This document shows positions 1-8,326 of a stretch of 64,000 nucleotides of DNA, piece by piece. A program made the translations under genes and the position numbers. The notes beneath the pieces are model-generated. The model saw only the letters and a program-made list of their open reading frames with translations, did no database searches and had not been told where the DNA came from. The stretch comes from Clostridium bowmanii (GTDB lineage Bacteria > Bacillota > Clostridia > Clostridiales > Clostridiaceae), in NCBI RefSeq assembly GCF_018861315.1, contig NZ_JAHLDL010000004.1, positions 124,001-188,000 of the forward strand, given 5' to 3'. Every line of letters begins with the position of its first letter. The first letter of the stretch is position 1.

Positions 1-54
1 AACGAAAGCGAACTGTACAATGAAGTATTATTTATACTAAAAGAAATAAAGTAA
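1..54 (+). CDS. 3' end of a gene cut by the window edge
   Basis: Frame 1 is open from the first base and ends at TAA (52-54), giving 17 residues that end in FILKEIK. The codon use is Clostridium-like and the short charged end looks like a normal protein C-terminus. There is too little to name a product, and chance openness over 54 bases cannot be excluded. Confidence 0.3.
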   Translation, partial: NESELYNEVLFILKEIK

Positions 55-270
55 GATATGCAATCGCAAAAGGACTTTAAAAGATGAATTACTGTAATAC
101 CTGATATAAGGGCCGGTGGTATGTTTGTATCAGGAGTACTTAGTAATTTAATGTAAATAAATAGAAGATGCGTTATAACAAGATAATAGTTTTGCTGTAA
201 TTTTTAAATTCAAGAAAATAGTGTACTAATTAAAACAAATAAAGTATATAACAAAAAATTTACATGTCAA

Positions 271-440
271 TACTTCTAAATAGAGGTGGTGGACAGGTTT
301 TTTATAGAACAGTTACAAAAATCAAAAAATAGGATTATATAGAAGAAGTTAATTGCGATATATATTAAATGTAACATATATTATATTTACATTATATTTA
401 GTTAACATAGGTATGTTCTCAGAAATGAATGTTGTTATGC
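271..440 (+). pseudogene. Decayed copy of the DUF5658-like membrane protein gene
   Basis: This stretch is recognisably the same DNA as the intact gene at 17253-17618. It shares the leader 'acttctaaatagaggtg' and a long internal match (the stretch around ATTAAATGTAACA and CACAGGTATGTTCT, with CATAGGTATGTTCT here). Indels and the loss of the 3' half remove the reading frame. It is best read as a degenerate tandem or dispersed duplicate. The match is seen directly; the order of events is inference. Confidence 0.6.
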
Positions 441-475
441 TAAAGACCTAAAAACTGATAAGTTAAGGCATAGTT

Positions 476-511
476 AATGAAGCTCTGGGGTAATCTCAGA
501 GCTTCATTTTT
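476..511 (+). terminator. Rho-independent terminator
   Basis: A perfect 12-bp stem (476-487 with 497-508, core GAAGCTCTG/CAGAGCTTC) with a 9-base loop runs into five Ts. It follows the decayed DUF5658-like copy and may be what is left of that gene's terminator. Confidence 0.8.
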
Positions 512-711
512 ACCTAATTTTACAAATATTGCAGGAATAGATAGATTTATGTTGAATTAATATGTTTAAGTACGCAATAGAATGTACTATAAGCAAGAAA
601 ATAATATACTGCTGATAATGTCTATAATGCACAGTTGAGATTGTTTATGAAAAAAAATTATTACTTAAGGTAAAAAATTATTATGAAGTAATTTTTAGGA
701 GGAATATAATA

Positions 712-1859
712 ATGAGATTAGTGGATATACTTGATCACCCCGATATACAGTTGCCAATAATAAAACAAAATACAAATGAGTATTTTCCAAGTTATGTTTC
801 AGATATTTTGAGTTTGAAAATCAATTAATAAATTTTGATATAAACCCCAATATTGTTGGGACGATATCAAATTTTAGAGAACATATTTTGCTAGCTCTTG
901 AAAGCTACTTTTCAGGTGACCAGAGTACTGCATATAATTCGTTTAAGGAAGCAATGTTAGTGATTGATCCTGAGTTAAAGAATTTAGTTTTAGAATTTGA
1001 GGAAACTGAATTTTTCAGGGCAAGAGTAAATAATGAAAGTGCTGAAGATTTTAGTAAAGAGCAAATGTTTCATATTCCATTTCAGCTAAGAACTAAAGTT
1101 ACAACACAAAGGTATAGTTTTCCAGGGCTACCTTGCTTGTATTTAGGTGCATCACCTTATGTATGCTGGTTGGAAATGAATAGACCATCATATGATAGTC
1201 TTAATGTTGCAAGGATAGAGAAAGTTAGTAATAAAAATATTAAAGTTCTTGATTTAAATCGCACACCAACAAGTATAAAAGCTGAATATACAAATAACTC
1301 CAATGATGAATTTATCATTAATTATTTAAAAATATGGCCACTAATTGCTGTTTGTTCAATTTGTGTTTTCGACGAAGTTGGTTCTTTTAAACCAGAATAT
1401 ATTATACCTCAAATGCTTCTTCAGTGGTTAATAACAGAGGACAACACAAGTAGGATGTCATACAATGTACGTGGTATAAAATATTTTTCAGTAAAGTCTA
1501 ATAGTGAAGGGAGAACTACTAATCAATTAAGATTGAATTATCCTAGAATGTATACTAATTATGTATTTCCTATTAAAAAAAGTAAAAGATCAGGGTTATG
1601 TTCAGATCTGCAAAATTTATTTAATATATCAAGTTCAATTTCTGGACGGACATTACAATTAGTTATTCCTCAACGTGGTATTGGCTTGTTTACTGGAACT
1701 AAGCAGCCAGAAGAAAATATGGACTTGGAAAAAATAGTTCTACATGATGGTAGGACAACTTTATATTCTCAATCAGCTTTTTATTGGTTTGAAAAAGTTC
1801 TTAGAGAACCATCTCAAATCACAGTGATGGATGGAGATGTCTTTCTTAAATATACATAA
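712..1859 (+). pseudogene. RES-domain protein (toxin-type NAD-degrading family), frameshifted
   Basis: An ATG at 712 behind a strong AGGAGG site (about 699) opens a frame that stops at 826. The +1 frame then runs from about 816 to 1859 without a break. Adding one T in the run at 813-815 joins the two into one protein of about 382 residues. The body carries RES-family features: FRAR near the domain start, a MFHIPF stretch, and a GLPCLYLGAS...WLEMN segment. RES proteins of the Xre-RES toxin-antitoxin type degrade NAD+; larger RES proteins with an N-terminal helical region also exist and this one resembles them. No antitoxin gene is adjacent. The single-base loss could be a real inactivation or a homopolymer sequencing error. 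The RES call is fairly secure; activity is unknown. Confidence 0.7.
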
Positions 1860-2332
1860 AGTTGCAAGCTATCTATTTATCATAAACCGTGGAAAGCTAT
1901 AGCTGAAAATTAGGTTAATAATAGGAAGTTGATATAGTTACATAATGAACCTAAATATGGAAAATTTAAATATAGAGGCAATGCTATGCTATAGTATTAC
2001 GTCTATTTCTATGTGACTAAAACAAATAAAGGATAAAAGAACTAAATGTAATCATTTTTTTACTCTTTAGGAAATTATAATGCAGTTAAAGCTAAGGATA
2101 ATTTTTAAAAGTAGCAAAACACACAGTCTTCAAGGCAGATTTTAATATGGATAAATAATGGCAAGTTTAGTGATATAGGTATCATTAGTAAGAACAAGGT
2201 AACAGTTAAAGAAATAATAAAAGATAAATACATTAAATTTAGATATTTTTATATAGAGTATAAAATAGGAAATATTCAAATGAATAGTGTATACTATAAT
2301 TGAAATATAGAAAAGTTAGAGGAAGTGATAAT
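1860..2332. other. Intergenic stretch, no gene seen
   Basis: About 470 bases of AT-rich sequence between the RES gene and the MBL gene. No open frame of useful length and no clear terminator was seen. The last 60 bases carry a TATAAT-like box (TATACTATAAT near 2290-2300) and the ribosome site AGAGGAAGTG that serves the gene at 2333. Confidence 0.4.
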
Positions 2333-3343
2333 ATGTCTTTAAAGGAAATAATTGCTTATAATGTAGGTTATGGAGATTGTATATTATTACATTTTGAAAA
2401 TGAATCACATATTAATGAAAAATATTACCTACTAGTGGATTTTGGTATTCGAAAAAATACTTCGAATCAACAGATTTCCAGTATATTAACATCCCACAGG
2501 GAAAGTAAAAATGGTGATAAACAAGATTTGATAGAAATAGTTGGGAATCAAATAGCCAGAATTGTAAATGGCAGTAATATGGATATTCTTGTAACTCATT
2601 TTCATGAAGATCATTATAATGGAATTAATAGAGCAAGCGCTTTTGAAAATCTAAATATTAAAAAAATATTTGTATCAAGGAAAGATATACCAAATGACTT
2701 GATACAATTTATTAATTTTCGAAAGATTACTATAGATTACTTGGAGAAAAAAGATGATTACACAATTTATCAATATCCTAATGGACAATGTGAAAAAATA
2801 AATATTCTTTGGCCAAATAAAGTTTTTGATAAGTTATCAAACAAACAAAATTTTTTGGATATACAATTTCCAAATTGGCATCAAATTAATGAAGTTCCTC
2901 CATCACCTGGTCTGATTGGTGAACATGATACATGCTTAGTGTTCGAAGTGAAAGGGATAAACGATAAATGGTGTCTTTTTGCTGGGGATGCTAGTGATAA
3001 GTTTAATGCTTATATAACTAATTCAATCCTAGTCGATGAGCCCGGATCTTGCTGTGAGTTATTTCCCTTATTATCAAGCAAATATCTCTTTATTAAAGCT
3101 CCACATCATGGAACAGAAAGCTGGCCACTAAAGGCAGCGGCGAGTAATTGTGAAGTCCTAATTACGATGGCTGATACTGGCGATAAATCTACAATATCTC
3201 CTGAATATTTTAGTAATACATCTATTACTAAAATATATATGATGAATTGTATGAATTGTAATGGAAAAGGAATTAATGGAGCCTGTTCCAAATGCACAGT
3301 ATCACCTAACCAAGTAAACTTGAGCCAAATAATTAATTTATAA
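2333..3343 (+). CDS. ComEC-like MBL-fold metallohydrolase with Cys-rich tail
   Basis: This is a stand-alone, apparently cytosolic metallo-beta-lactamase-fold protein of about 336 residues. Visible motifs are an early GYGDC segment with LLVDFGI, the metal motif THFHEDHYNG (HxHxDH), LFAGDAS, and APHHGTES near the third metal site. These are the hallmarks of the ComEC/Rec2-type MBL branch. The C-terminus adds CMNCNGKG...CSKC, a zinc-ribbon-like tail. I chose the ATG at 2333 because AGAGGAAG lies 6-14 bases upstream; an in-frame ATG at 2300 has no such site. No signal peptide or membrane segment is seen. A PIN-domain gene with its own C-terminal Cys4 ribbon follows 168 bases downstream on the same strand, which suggests a paired nucleic-acid-acting module, possibly defensive. 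The substrate is unknown. Confidence 0.75.
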   Translation: MSLKEIIAYNVGYGDCILLHFENESHINEKYYLLVDFGIRKNTSNQQISSILTSHRESKNGDKQDLIEIVGNQIARIVNGSNMDILVTHFHEDHYNGINRASAFENLNIKKIFVSRKDIPNDLIQFINFRKITIDYLEKKDDYTIYQYPNGQCEKINILWPNKVFDKLSNKQNFLDIQFPNWHQINEVPPSPGLIGEHDTCLVFEVKGINDKWCLFAGDASDKFNAYITNSILVDEPGSCCELFPLLSSKYLFIKAPHHGTESWPLKAAASNCEVLITMADTGDKSTISPEYFSNTSITKIYMMNCMNCNGKGINGACSKCTVSPNQVNLSQIINL

Positions 3344-3511
3344 AGCGATTCTTATGTAGGAAGCCTTAGATTTGACCTTAATGAACTTCCTATTATGATT
3401 ATTACCAGATATGGTTTGCTGAGTTGCAAACACCCATTATCAATATAACATACAGAATTCCCTATAATTTAGAGTTGAAGGAATGACATCTTTTACAATA
3501 GGAGGTATATA

Positions 3512-4432
3512 ATGTCGAAAATATTTATAGATACCAATATTTTTCTTGATTTTTATCGAGCTAATAAGGAAACATTAAAAGTTCTAGATGAATTAAAAAA
3601 ATATGCAAAGCATATAGTTTTTCCTCTGCAAGTATATGGTGAATATAATAGAAATAGGGTTGAGGAACTAGAGAAAATTTTACTTAATTTAAAAAGAATT
3701 ATGAAAGTTGGATCATACTCAACTTCAATAATAAACGATTTGGATGAATTTAAAGAGTTACAAAAAACAAAAAGATTATATGAAGATAACTTAAAAGCAC
3801 TTATAGGTAAAGTACAGGAAATGATAGACGACCCAAGTAAAGATTTAATATTTAATAAAGTAAAAGATATATTTGAATCAGATGGAATTATGATAATTAG
3901 TGCAGATAACAGCATTATTGAAAAGGCAAAGATTAGACAGTTATTAGGCAATCCACCTGGAAGTAATAAATTTTGTATTGGCGATGAAGTGATATGGGAA
4001 TGTATATTATTTGGTGTCAAAAGTGATCTTGTTATAATTTCTAGAGATTCTACATATTCCCAAAATGCTTATATTATTAATGAGGAATATAAACAAGTTA
4101 CAGGTAGAAAGATATTGAAAATTACAGAAAGCATAACAGATGCATTAAAATCAATTGGTGAGCAACCAAATGAGGAGATTGTTAAAATAGAAAAAGAACA
4201 AATGGATGCAAGTAAAGTTAATACTATGGGTTCTAAATTATGCGTACCGGATTACTGGAATATCAAGAAAATTGATGGGAATATCGCATTCGTTACTGAT
4301 GGAAAAAGAGCGGGTTATACAAGTTCTCAACAAAATCCAGATATATCTTTTATGTGTCCATACTGTGGTAATTATGGTCCATGGAATGGAGTTATGTGCC
4401 TATCATGTGGGCAAAGATCGGAGCCAGACTAA
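3512..4432 (+). CDS. PIN-like domain protein with C-terminal zinc ribbon
   Basis: The N-terminus IFIDTNIFLDFY is the classic PIN start (first acidic residue in DTN). Further acidic positions are in GDEVIWE and ISRDSTY, as in the PIN-like DUF4935/PIN_8 family, a metal-dependent ribonuclease fold. Residues 60-130 are helical and charged. The last 30 residues hold CPYCG...CLSCG, a Cys4 zinc ribbon. AGGAGG sits 8 bases before the ATG. The length (306 aa) is much larger than VapC-type PIN toxins and no antitoxin is adjacent, so this is more likely an RNase effector or processing enzyme than a VapC. It pairs with the upstream MBL protein, which also has a Cys-rich tail. Confidence 0.7.
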   Translation: MSKIFIDTNIFLDFYRANKETLKVLDELKKYAKHIVFPLQVYGEYNRNRVEELEKILLNLKRIMKVGSYSTSIINDLDEFKELQKTKRLYEDNLKALIGKVQEMIDDPSKDLIFNKVKDIFESDGIMIISADNSIIEKAKIRQLLGNPPGSNKFCIGDEVIWECILFGVKSDLVIISRDSTYSQNAYIINEEYKQVTGRKILKITESITDALKSIGEQPNEEIVKIEKEQMDASKVNTMGSKLCVPDYWNIKKIDGNIAFVTDGKRAGYTSSQQNPDISFMCPYCGNYGPWNGVMCLSCGQRSEPD

Positions 4433-5062
4433 AAAGCTATATCTCTTATAGATAATAGATGTGTTGCTAACTTTTTAAAAAAACACTAGGAAAACATTAA
4501 AACTAACTTCCCATTATTCTTAGCGAATTATACGAAGTTAGGCGCGAAAAAAACTCAAACCCTAGATAAGAGTCTGAGTCTAGTAAAAATATAGAAGTAT
4601 GCCTAACTTAGGATAATTAAAATAGAACGAAACCGCGGGGCTATAATTAGAATCTATGGGGATTCAATAACCGACCTTTCCCACATTTGATTGATACGAT
4701 GAAGGAATATTTAAATTCGTAGTGAAAAACATATAAAAATTATATTAGTTATAGTAATATAGGCATAGTTTCCCCTTCCCCATAATCTGATTGTTTTAAT
4801 ACTATGCAGTTTGTAAAGTGGTATGGGGGGATTTAGGAAATAAAGTACAGCGGTTAAGTTTGTTGGAACCGCAGTTTGGGCACTTGGAAAAATCTCTTCC
4901 AGTAATCTTTTGGATTAACTGGAGTGTTGATATTTTCTCTTCAAGTAAAATAGGTGTATGTGGATAACTTCTTGAACACCTTGTTATTTTTTGATATTAT
5001 TATATGAGAGAATAATAAATATTGTATAATATGTATGATAATATAAATACAAAGGAGTTAAA
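4433..5062. other. 630-bp gene-free stretch with several base-pairing elements
   Basis: No convincing gene is present. Pairing elements seen are AAGTTAGGC (4535-4543) with GCCTAACTT (4601-4609); CCCCATA near 4780 with TATGGGG near 4825; GCGGTT (4850-4855) with AACCGC (4867-4872); and a CCAGT-AATC / GATTA-ACTGG hairpin near 4900-4923. The segment 4620-4720 encodes a short frame with NLWGFNNRPF that looks like a gene remnant I cannot name. The last 60 bases hold promoter-like TATAAT sequences before the gene at 5063. Confidence 0.35.
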
Positions 5063-5854
5063 ATGACTGAGCTAATAAAAGTAACAAAAATAATGAAGAC
5101 AACACCAATTCCCATCAGTTCAAAAATATTCACTAAAAAAGATTTGAAAAGAATCAGTAAGATATTTATAGATGAACATAAAAAATGCTGTGATAATGAT
5201 AACCAAAGGGCAGTTCTTAACTTTAGTTGGACATTAGAAGATGGTAGTTTATTACAGACTGAATCAACAGAAATATTAGAAGAAAATAATGAAACTTTAG
5301 ATAATGAAAAAACTACAAGATTACGTTTCTCTTTTTATGACCTTAAGGAAAATAGAGATATAACCCTCTCACTTATACAAGCGAGATTTAATGCAAGCGA
5401 AATACTAATAAGTAGTGATAATAAAGAATGGTCTTGCTCTATTATTCACTCATTTCATGAAGCTTTAAAATATGTAAAAACACAGAATAACTTCTTTTAT
5501 AAATACAAATCATCAATTTCTAATATTTTACTTGTAATCAATTCCATTATTAGCTTTTTAATAACTGCCTATTTAGGTATATTAAAGCCTAATGTCCCAT
5601 TCTATTTGTCTATAATAACACTTTTTACAGTAACCTATTTAGGATATTTATTCATTGTAAAACCAATAAACAACTTATTGTTGTACAAGTTGTGGTCATC
5701 TATAGAATTTGATTTTGGACCTGAAGATAAGAAAGTAGAAAAATGTAAAAGAAAAAAAACATTATGGTGGTTAAAATGGATTGGAGGTACATTAATCGGA
5801 GGCTCAATCATTGGGGCAATAGGTTCACTTATAGCATGGAAACTAACAAAATAA
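5063..5854 (+). CDS. Membrane-anchored protein of unknown function
   Basis: The 263-residue protein has a soluble N-terminal part (1-150, mixed charged, no motif recognised) and three predicted membrane segments at about 150-172, 176-198 and 238-260. The last is Gly-rich (GGTLIGGSIIGAIG). CAAAGGAG lies 7 bases before the ATG. There is no signal peptide, so the soluble part is probably cytosolic. It stands alone between long non-coding stretches. A membrane effector role is conceivable given its neighbours, but nothing in the sequence proves it. Confidence 0.6.
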   Translation: MTELIKVTKIMKTTPIPISSKIFTKKDLKRISKIFIDEHKKCCDNDNQRAVLNFSWTLEDGSLLQTESTEILEENNETLDNEKTTRLRFSFYDLKENRDITLSLIQARFNASEILISSDNKEWSCSIIHSFHEALKYVKTQNNFFYKYKSSISNILLVINSIISFLITAYLGILKPNVPFYLSIITLFTVTYLGYLFIVKPINNLLLYKLWSSIEFDFGPEDKKVEKCKRKKTLWWLKWIGGTLIGGSIIGAIGSLIAWKLTK

Positions 5855-6227
5855 TTTAAATTCAATTAATATGACAATATTTAGTAGTGCTAATACACTA
5901 TTGTGGTCATCTTCATTGGGTAAATAGGCTCACTTGTTACTATTATGAAATTCTTTAGTATGAAGATACAGTTTGCAGCTAGTAAACCTATATCCTACGA
6001 ATATATTTCTCACCATGAGAAATCAATTTTAAGCCACTTTTCCTATGTTCTTCATGCAATTGTACCTAAATTGATTTTCAGATTAATTTCATGAGCTTAC
6101 AAAGTAATTTAATGCCTAAATGTATACTTCTTTTAAAGATAGATAAGTGAATATAATTTTCAAAATTGTCTATAATTTAAATATCCTTTTATTATTTTTC
6201 ATAGTGAACTGTGAACTAAAGAAAACC
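5855..6227. other. Intergenic stretch, nothing clear
   Basis: About 370 bases of AT-rich DNA between convergent genes. No open frame or repeat of note was seen apart from the terminator that follows it. Confidence 0.3.
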
Positions 6228-6260
6228 ATACTGTACTGGATTCCTCCGGTGCAGTATTTT
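6228..6260 (-). terminator. Bidirectional terminator
   Basis: A 12-bp stem (6228-6239 with 6246-6257, two G-U type pairs) has T-rich sequence on both sides: TTTTTATT on the plus strand and GGTTTTCTTT on the minus strand. It lies 40 bases after the stop of the minus-strand gene at 6301 and also faces the plus-strand gene upstream. Confidence 0.75.
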
Positions 6261-6300
6261 TATTTCTATTTTTTATAATTTACAATCTATTTGTTACTTA

Positions 6301-6582
6301 TCAAGGTTTACAAATTTTGCAAGCAGTGTATCCTTGACTTACTGCGCTGCTTTTCTTAATTGCAATACTACTCTTTTTTAAATATCGACAACCTTTCTTG
6401 TGGTATTTCCCCCCTGTATTTGTAATGTATACAGTGTAGCTCTTAGTAGCTTTTGTTGAATAAGAAGACTTGTAGTTTGTTGTATTTACGGTTGCGTTAA
6501 CCTCTGAAGTTTGTAACCCTGTACCAATTAAGACAAATAATGCAGTTAAAAATGATATGAGTTTAATCTTAAAACCTTTCAT
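6301..6582 (-). CDS. Small secreted protein with YHxxxC...GYxxCxxC module
   Basis: A signal peptide (KGFKIKLISFLTALFVLIG...) is followed by a Ser/Thr/Lys linker and a C-terminal module of about 45 residues with KYHKKGCRYLKKS and GYTACKICKP. The one-His/three-Cys pattern suggests a small zinc-binding fold similar to that at the tail of some Firmicute MBL hydrolases and nucleases. The start at 6582 has a GGGGGGTGAGGATA ribosome site; an in-frame start 15 codons earlier lacks one. Two other nearby genes (8327 and 10327) carry the same module, so it is probably a shared cell-surface or ligand-binding domain. Confidence 0.7.
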   Translation of the reverse strand: MKGFKIKLISFLTALFVLIGTGLQTSEVNATVNTTNYKSSYSTKATKSYTVYITNTGGKYHKKGCRYLKKSSIAIKKSSAVSQGYTACKICKP

Positions 6583-6649
6583 TATCCTCACCCCCCCCAA
6601 TAATTTTAATACACCTAGTAACTTCAACGTAAACCTTATATTTCCTTAT

Positions 6650-6681
6650 CTTCAAAAAAATAAAACTCTGGTCTCCCAGAG
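6650..6681 (-). terminator. Terminator (minus strand)
   Basis: The stem CTCTGG (6666-6671) pairs with CCAGAG (6676-6681) around a 4-base loop. On the minus strand it runs into TTTTATTTTTTTT. It lies 35 bases downstream of the broken small gene at 6716-6920. Confidence 0.7.
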
Positions 6682-6715
6682 CTCCTAACTATTAGTTAAA
6701 TCTATTATAGATAAT

Positions 6716-6920
6716 CTAAGTTCTAAATCTTAAATAAAATCCACCTACAAGTAGCCAACTCATATAGCTTATCTCATTGAGTAATGTATTGTTATTTTTA
6801 TTGTTTTCTAAATCAAAAGTTTGAACTAATGTAGAGTCCTTCTCATATCCACAATTCTTAAACTCTCTCTATTTTATTAACAACACTAGTTACTTGTTCT
6901 TTTTTAGACATTCCAAACAT
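6716..6920 (-). pseudogene. Small minus-strand gene broken by a one-base insertion
   Basis: An ATG at 6920 behind AGGGGGGAATTATTA starts MFGMSKKEQVTSVVNKIERV and stops. Removing one T of the TTT run just before the stop lets the frame continue as KNCGYEKDSTLVQTFDLE... to TAG at 6716, about 67 residues in all, ending at a terminator. The strong ribosome site, the sensible continuation and the terminator support a real gene that has been inactivated or mis-sequenced. The product is not recognised. Confidence 0.5.
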
Positions 6921-6968
6921 TAATAATTCCCCCCTTATATTTAAACTCTCTCTAAAAAAATTCTCCTA

Positions 6969-7946
6969 CTAATCTTCTTCTCCAACTCTATTATTATTGT
7001 TATACTGTACTATAAAATTTAATCCACTTCCTACCACATTATGTCTTACTGTACAATGATCCACAGAATCCATGCATGTACTTCTATTTGCTCTCTCAAA
7101 TGCACTAAGTCCATCAATACCATTAGCATCCTTTATAGCTCCACTAAACACACTATCATAATCTATAGAAAAATTCTCATCTCTTGCTAATATAGAAGCT
7201 TTTATTTTATCTATTAATCCATAATAAGAATCATTAGGATAACCGTCTCCACCTTCTTGATGTGCTACTTTAAGTCTTAACGCTTCTGTTTTATCTATTA
7301 CATTCCAATACAAATATGGTCCACTTACCATTGCTCTTGCTGATACAATATCTGTTAAATCTAACTCTTCTATCAACTGTTTTGAAATCGTTTCTGTACC
7401 TTGTTGAGTTAAAAATATTTCATTTGGTGTATTTATGTTACGATATTGAACAACAAAATCTACACAACCGTCCTTGAAATAAGGTCTAATCTTTTCCTTC
7501 ATTGCTTCAAACGATGTGTCTATGTGTATAGGTTTAGGTGCCGTAAGTCCACCCAGCTTTCCCTCATAAGGCTGATATTTTGCACGTACCTGTGCATCAG
7601 TAAGAACTATCTTAACTACAGGTTTTGGTCCTATTTTAATATATTGAACACTTACATAAGCAGGTTTATTTAAATAGGTTATTTTATAAAAACTGCCTAT
7701 CTTTCCTGCAATAACTACATTAGTTCCTTTATTCAGTTTACCAACTATTTTAGATGAAATACTTGCTGTACTTCTTAAAACTAAGTTTGCTATGGTTGTT
7801 TTTCCATATTGTATCTTATAAGCTGTAGCCAATACATTTATATTTTTAGTTTGTCCTACACTAATTTGATTGTCTCTAATAAATGGCATACCTACAACCA
7901 TTCCTGCCAATACTAAACAAGTAACTTTATTTCTCAACTTATTCAT
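6969..7946 (-). CDS. Secreted protein with bacterial SH3 domain
   Basis: Residues 1-40 form a signal peptide with a long hydrophobic stretch and ALATAY-like processing region. Residues about 45-105 match an SH3b (SH3_3) domain: ANLVLRSTASISSKIVGKLNKG...V..KIGSFYKITY...YVSVQYI. Such domains bind cell-wall peptidoglycan or peptides. The remaining 220 residues (LTDAQVRAKYQPYEGKLGG...; DYDSVFSGA; a final part with Cys at STCMDSVDHCTV) are not recognised and could be the effector part. GGGGGAT lies before the ATG. It sits in a minus-strand block of exported proteins. Confidence 0.7.
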   Translation of the reverse strand: MNKLRNKVTCLVLAGMVVGMPFIRDNQISVGQTKNINVLATAYKIQYGKTTIANLVLRSTASISSKIVGKLNKGTNVVIAGKIGSFYKITYLNKPAYVSVQYIKIGPKPVVKIVLTDAQVRAKYQPYEGKLGGLTAPKPIHIDTSFEAMKEKIRPYFKDGCVDFVVQYRNINTPNEIFLTQQGTETISKQLIEELDLTDIVSARAMVSGPYLYWNVIDKTEALRLKVAHQEGGDGYPNDSYYGLIDKIKASILARDENFSIDYDSVFSGAIKDANGIDGLSAFERANRSTCMDSVDHCTVRHNVVGSGLNFIVQYNNNNRVGEED

Positions 7947-7986
7947 TGATAAATCCCCCTTTAATTTTAAACTAATAATAAATCAT

Positions 7987-8050
7987 AGCTAACCCTTTGT
8001 TTCGGTAGCTTAACAGTTCCTTGATTTTACTTATTCAACTACCCAAAGAA
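7987..8050 (-). promoter_or_regulatory. Candidate folded 5' leader of the SH3-domain gene
   Basis: On the minus strand, 40-100 bases upstream of the start at 7946, two helices share bases and exclude one another. GGTAG (revcomp of 8039-8043) pairs with CTACC (revcomp of 8004-8008), while AGCTACC can instead pair with GGTTAGCT just downstream. I compared it with the c-di-GMP-I consensus and it does not match. It may be a regulatory switch or chance pairing. Confidence 0.25.
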
Positions 8051-8326
8051 TCTAAATAATTTTAACAATCTTAAGTTCTATGTATAATCAAATCATATAA
8101 GTGACTTAAGTTTACTTCTACATATTCTGAAATCGTATAAATAGTAAGTATATTCTTTCATAATTCTTTCTCGGTTTCATAATATTATTACCAATATTTT
8201 TCTTTTAATATATTATTAGTAATTCAAATAAATAAATCCTCCCTATATTACTCCATATAACTTACTATAATATAAATAAGTCTCATTATATTGTTATACT
8301 AAGTCTCATCCGCAAATCATTAAGTA

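Noticed and set aside
7980-8060. c-di-GMP-I riboswitch
   Set aside because: The conserved GCAAAG and GGTTGCC-type elements of that class are absent; only generic pairing remains.
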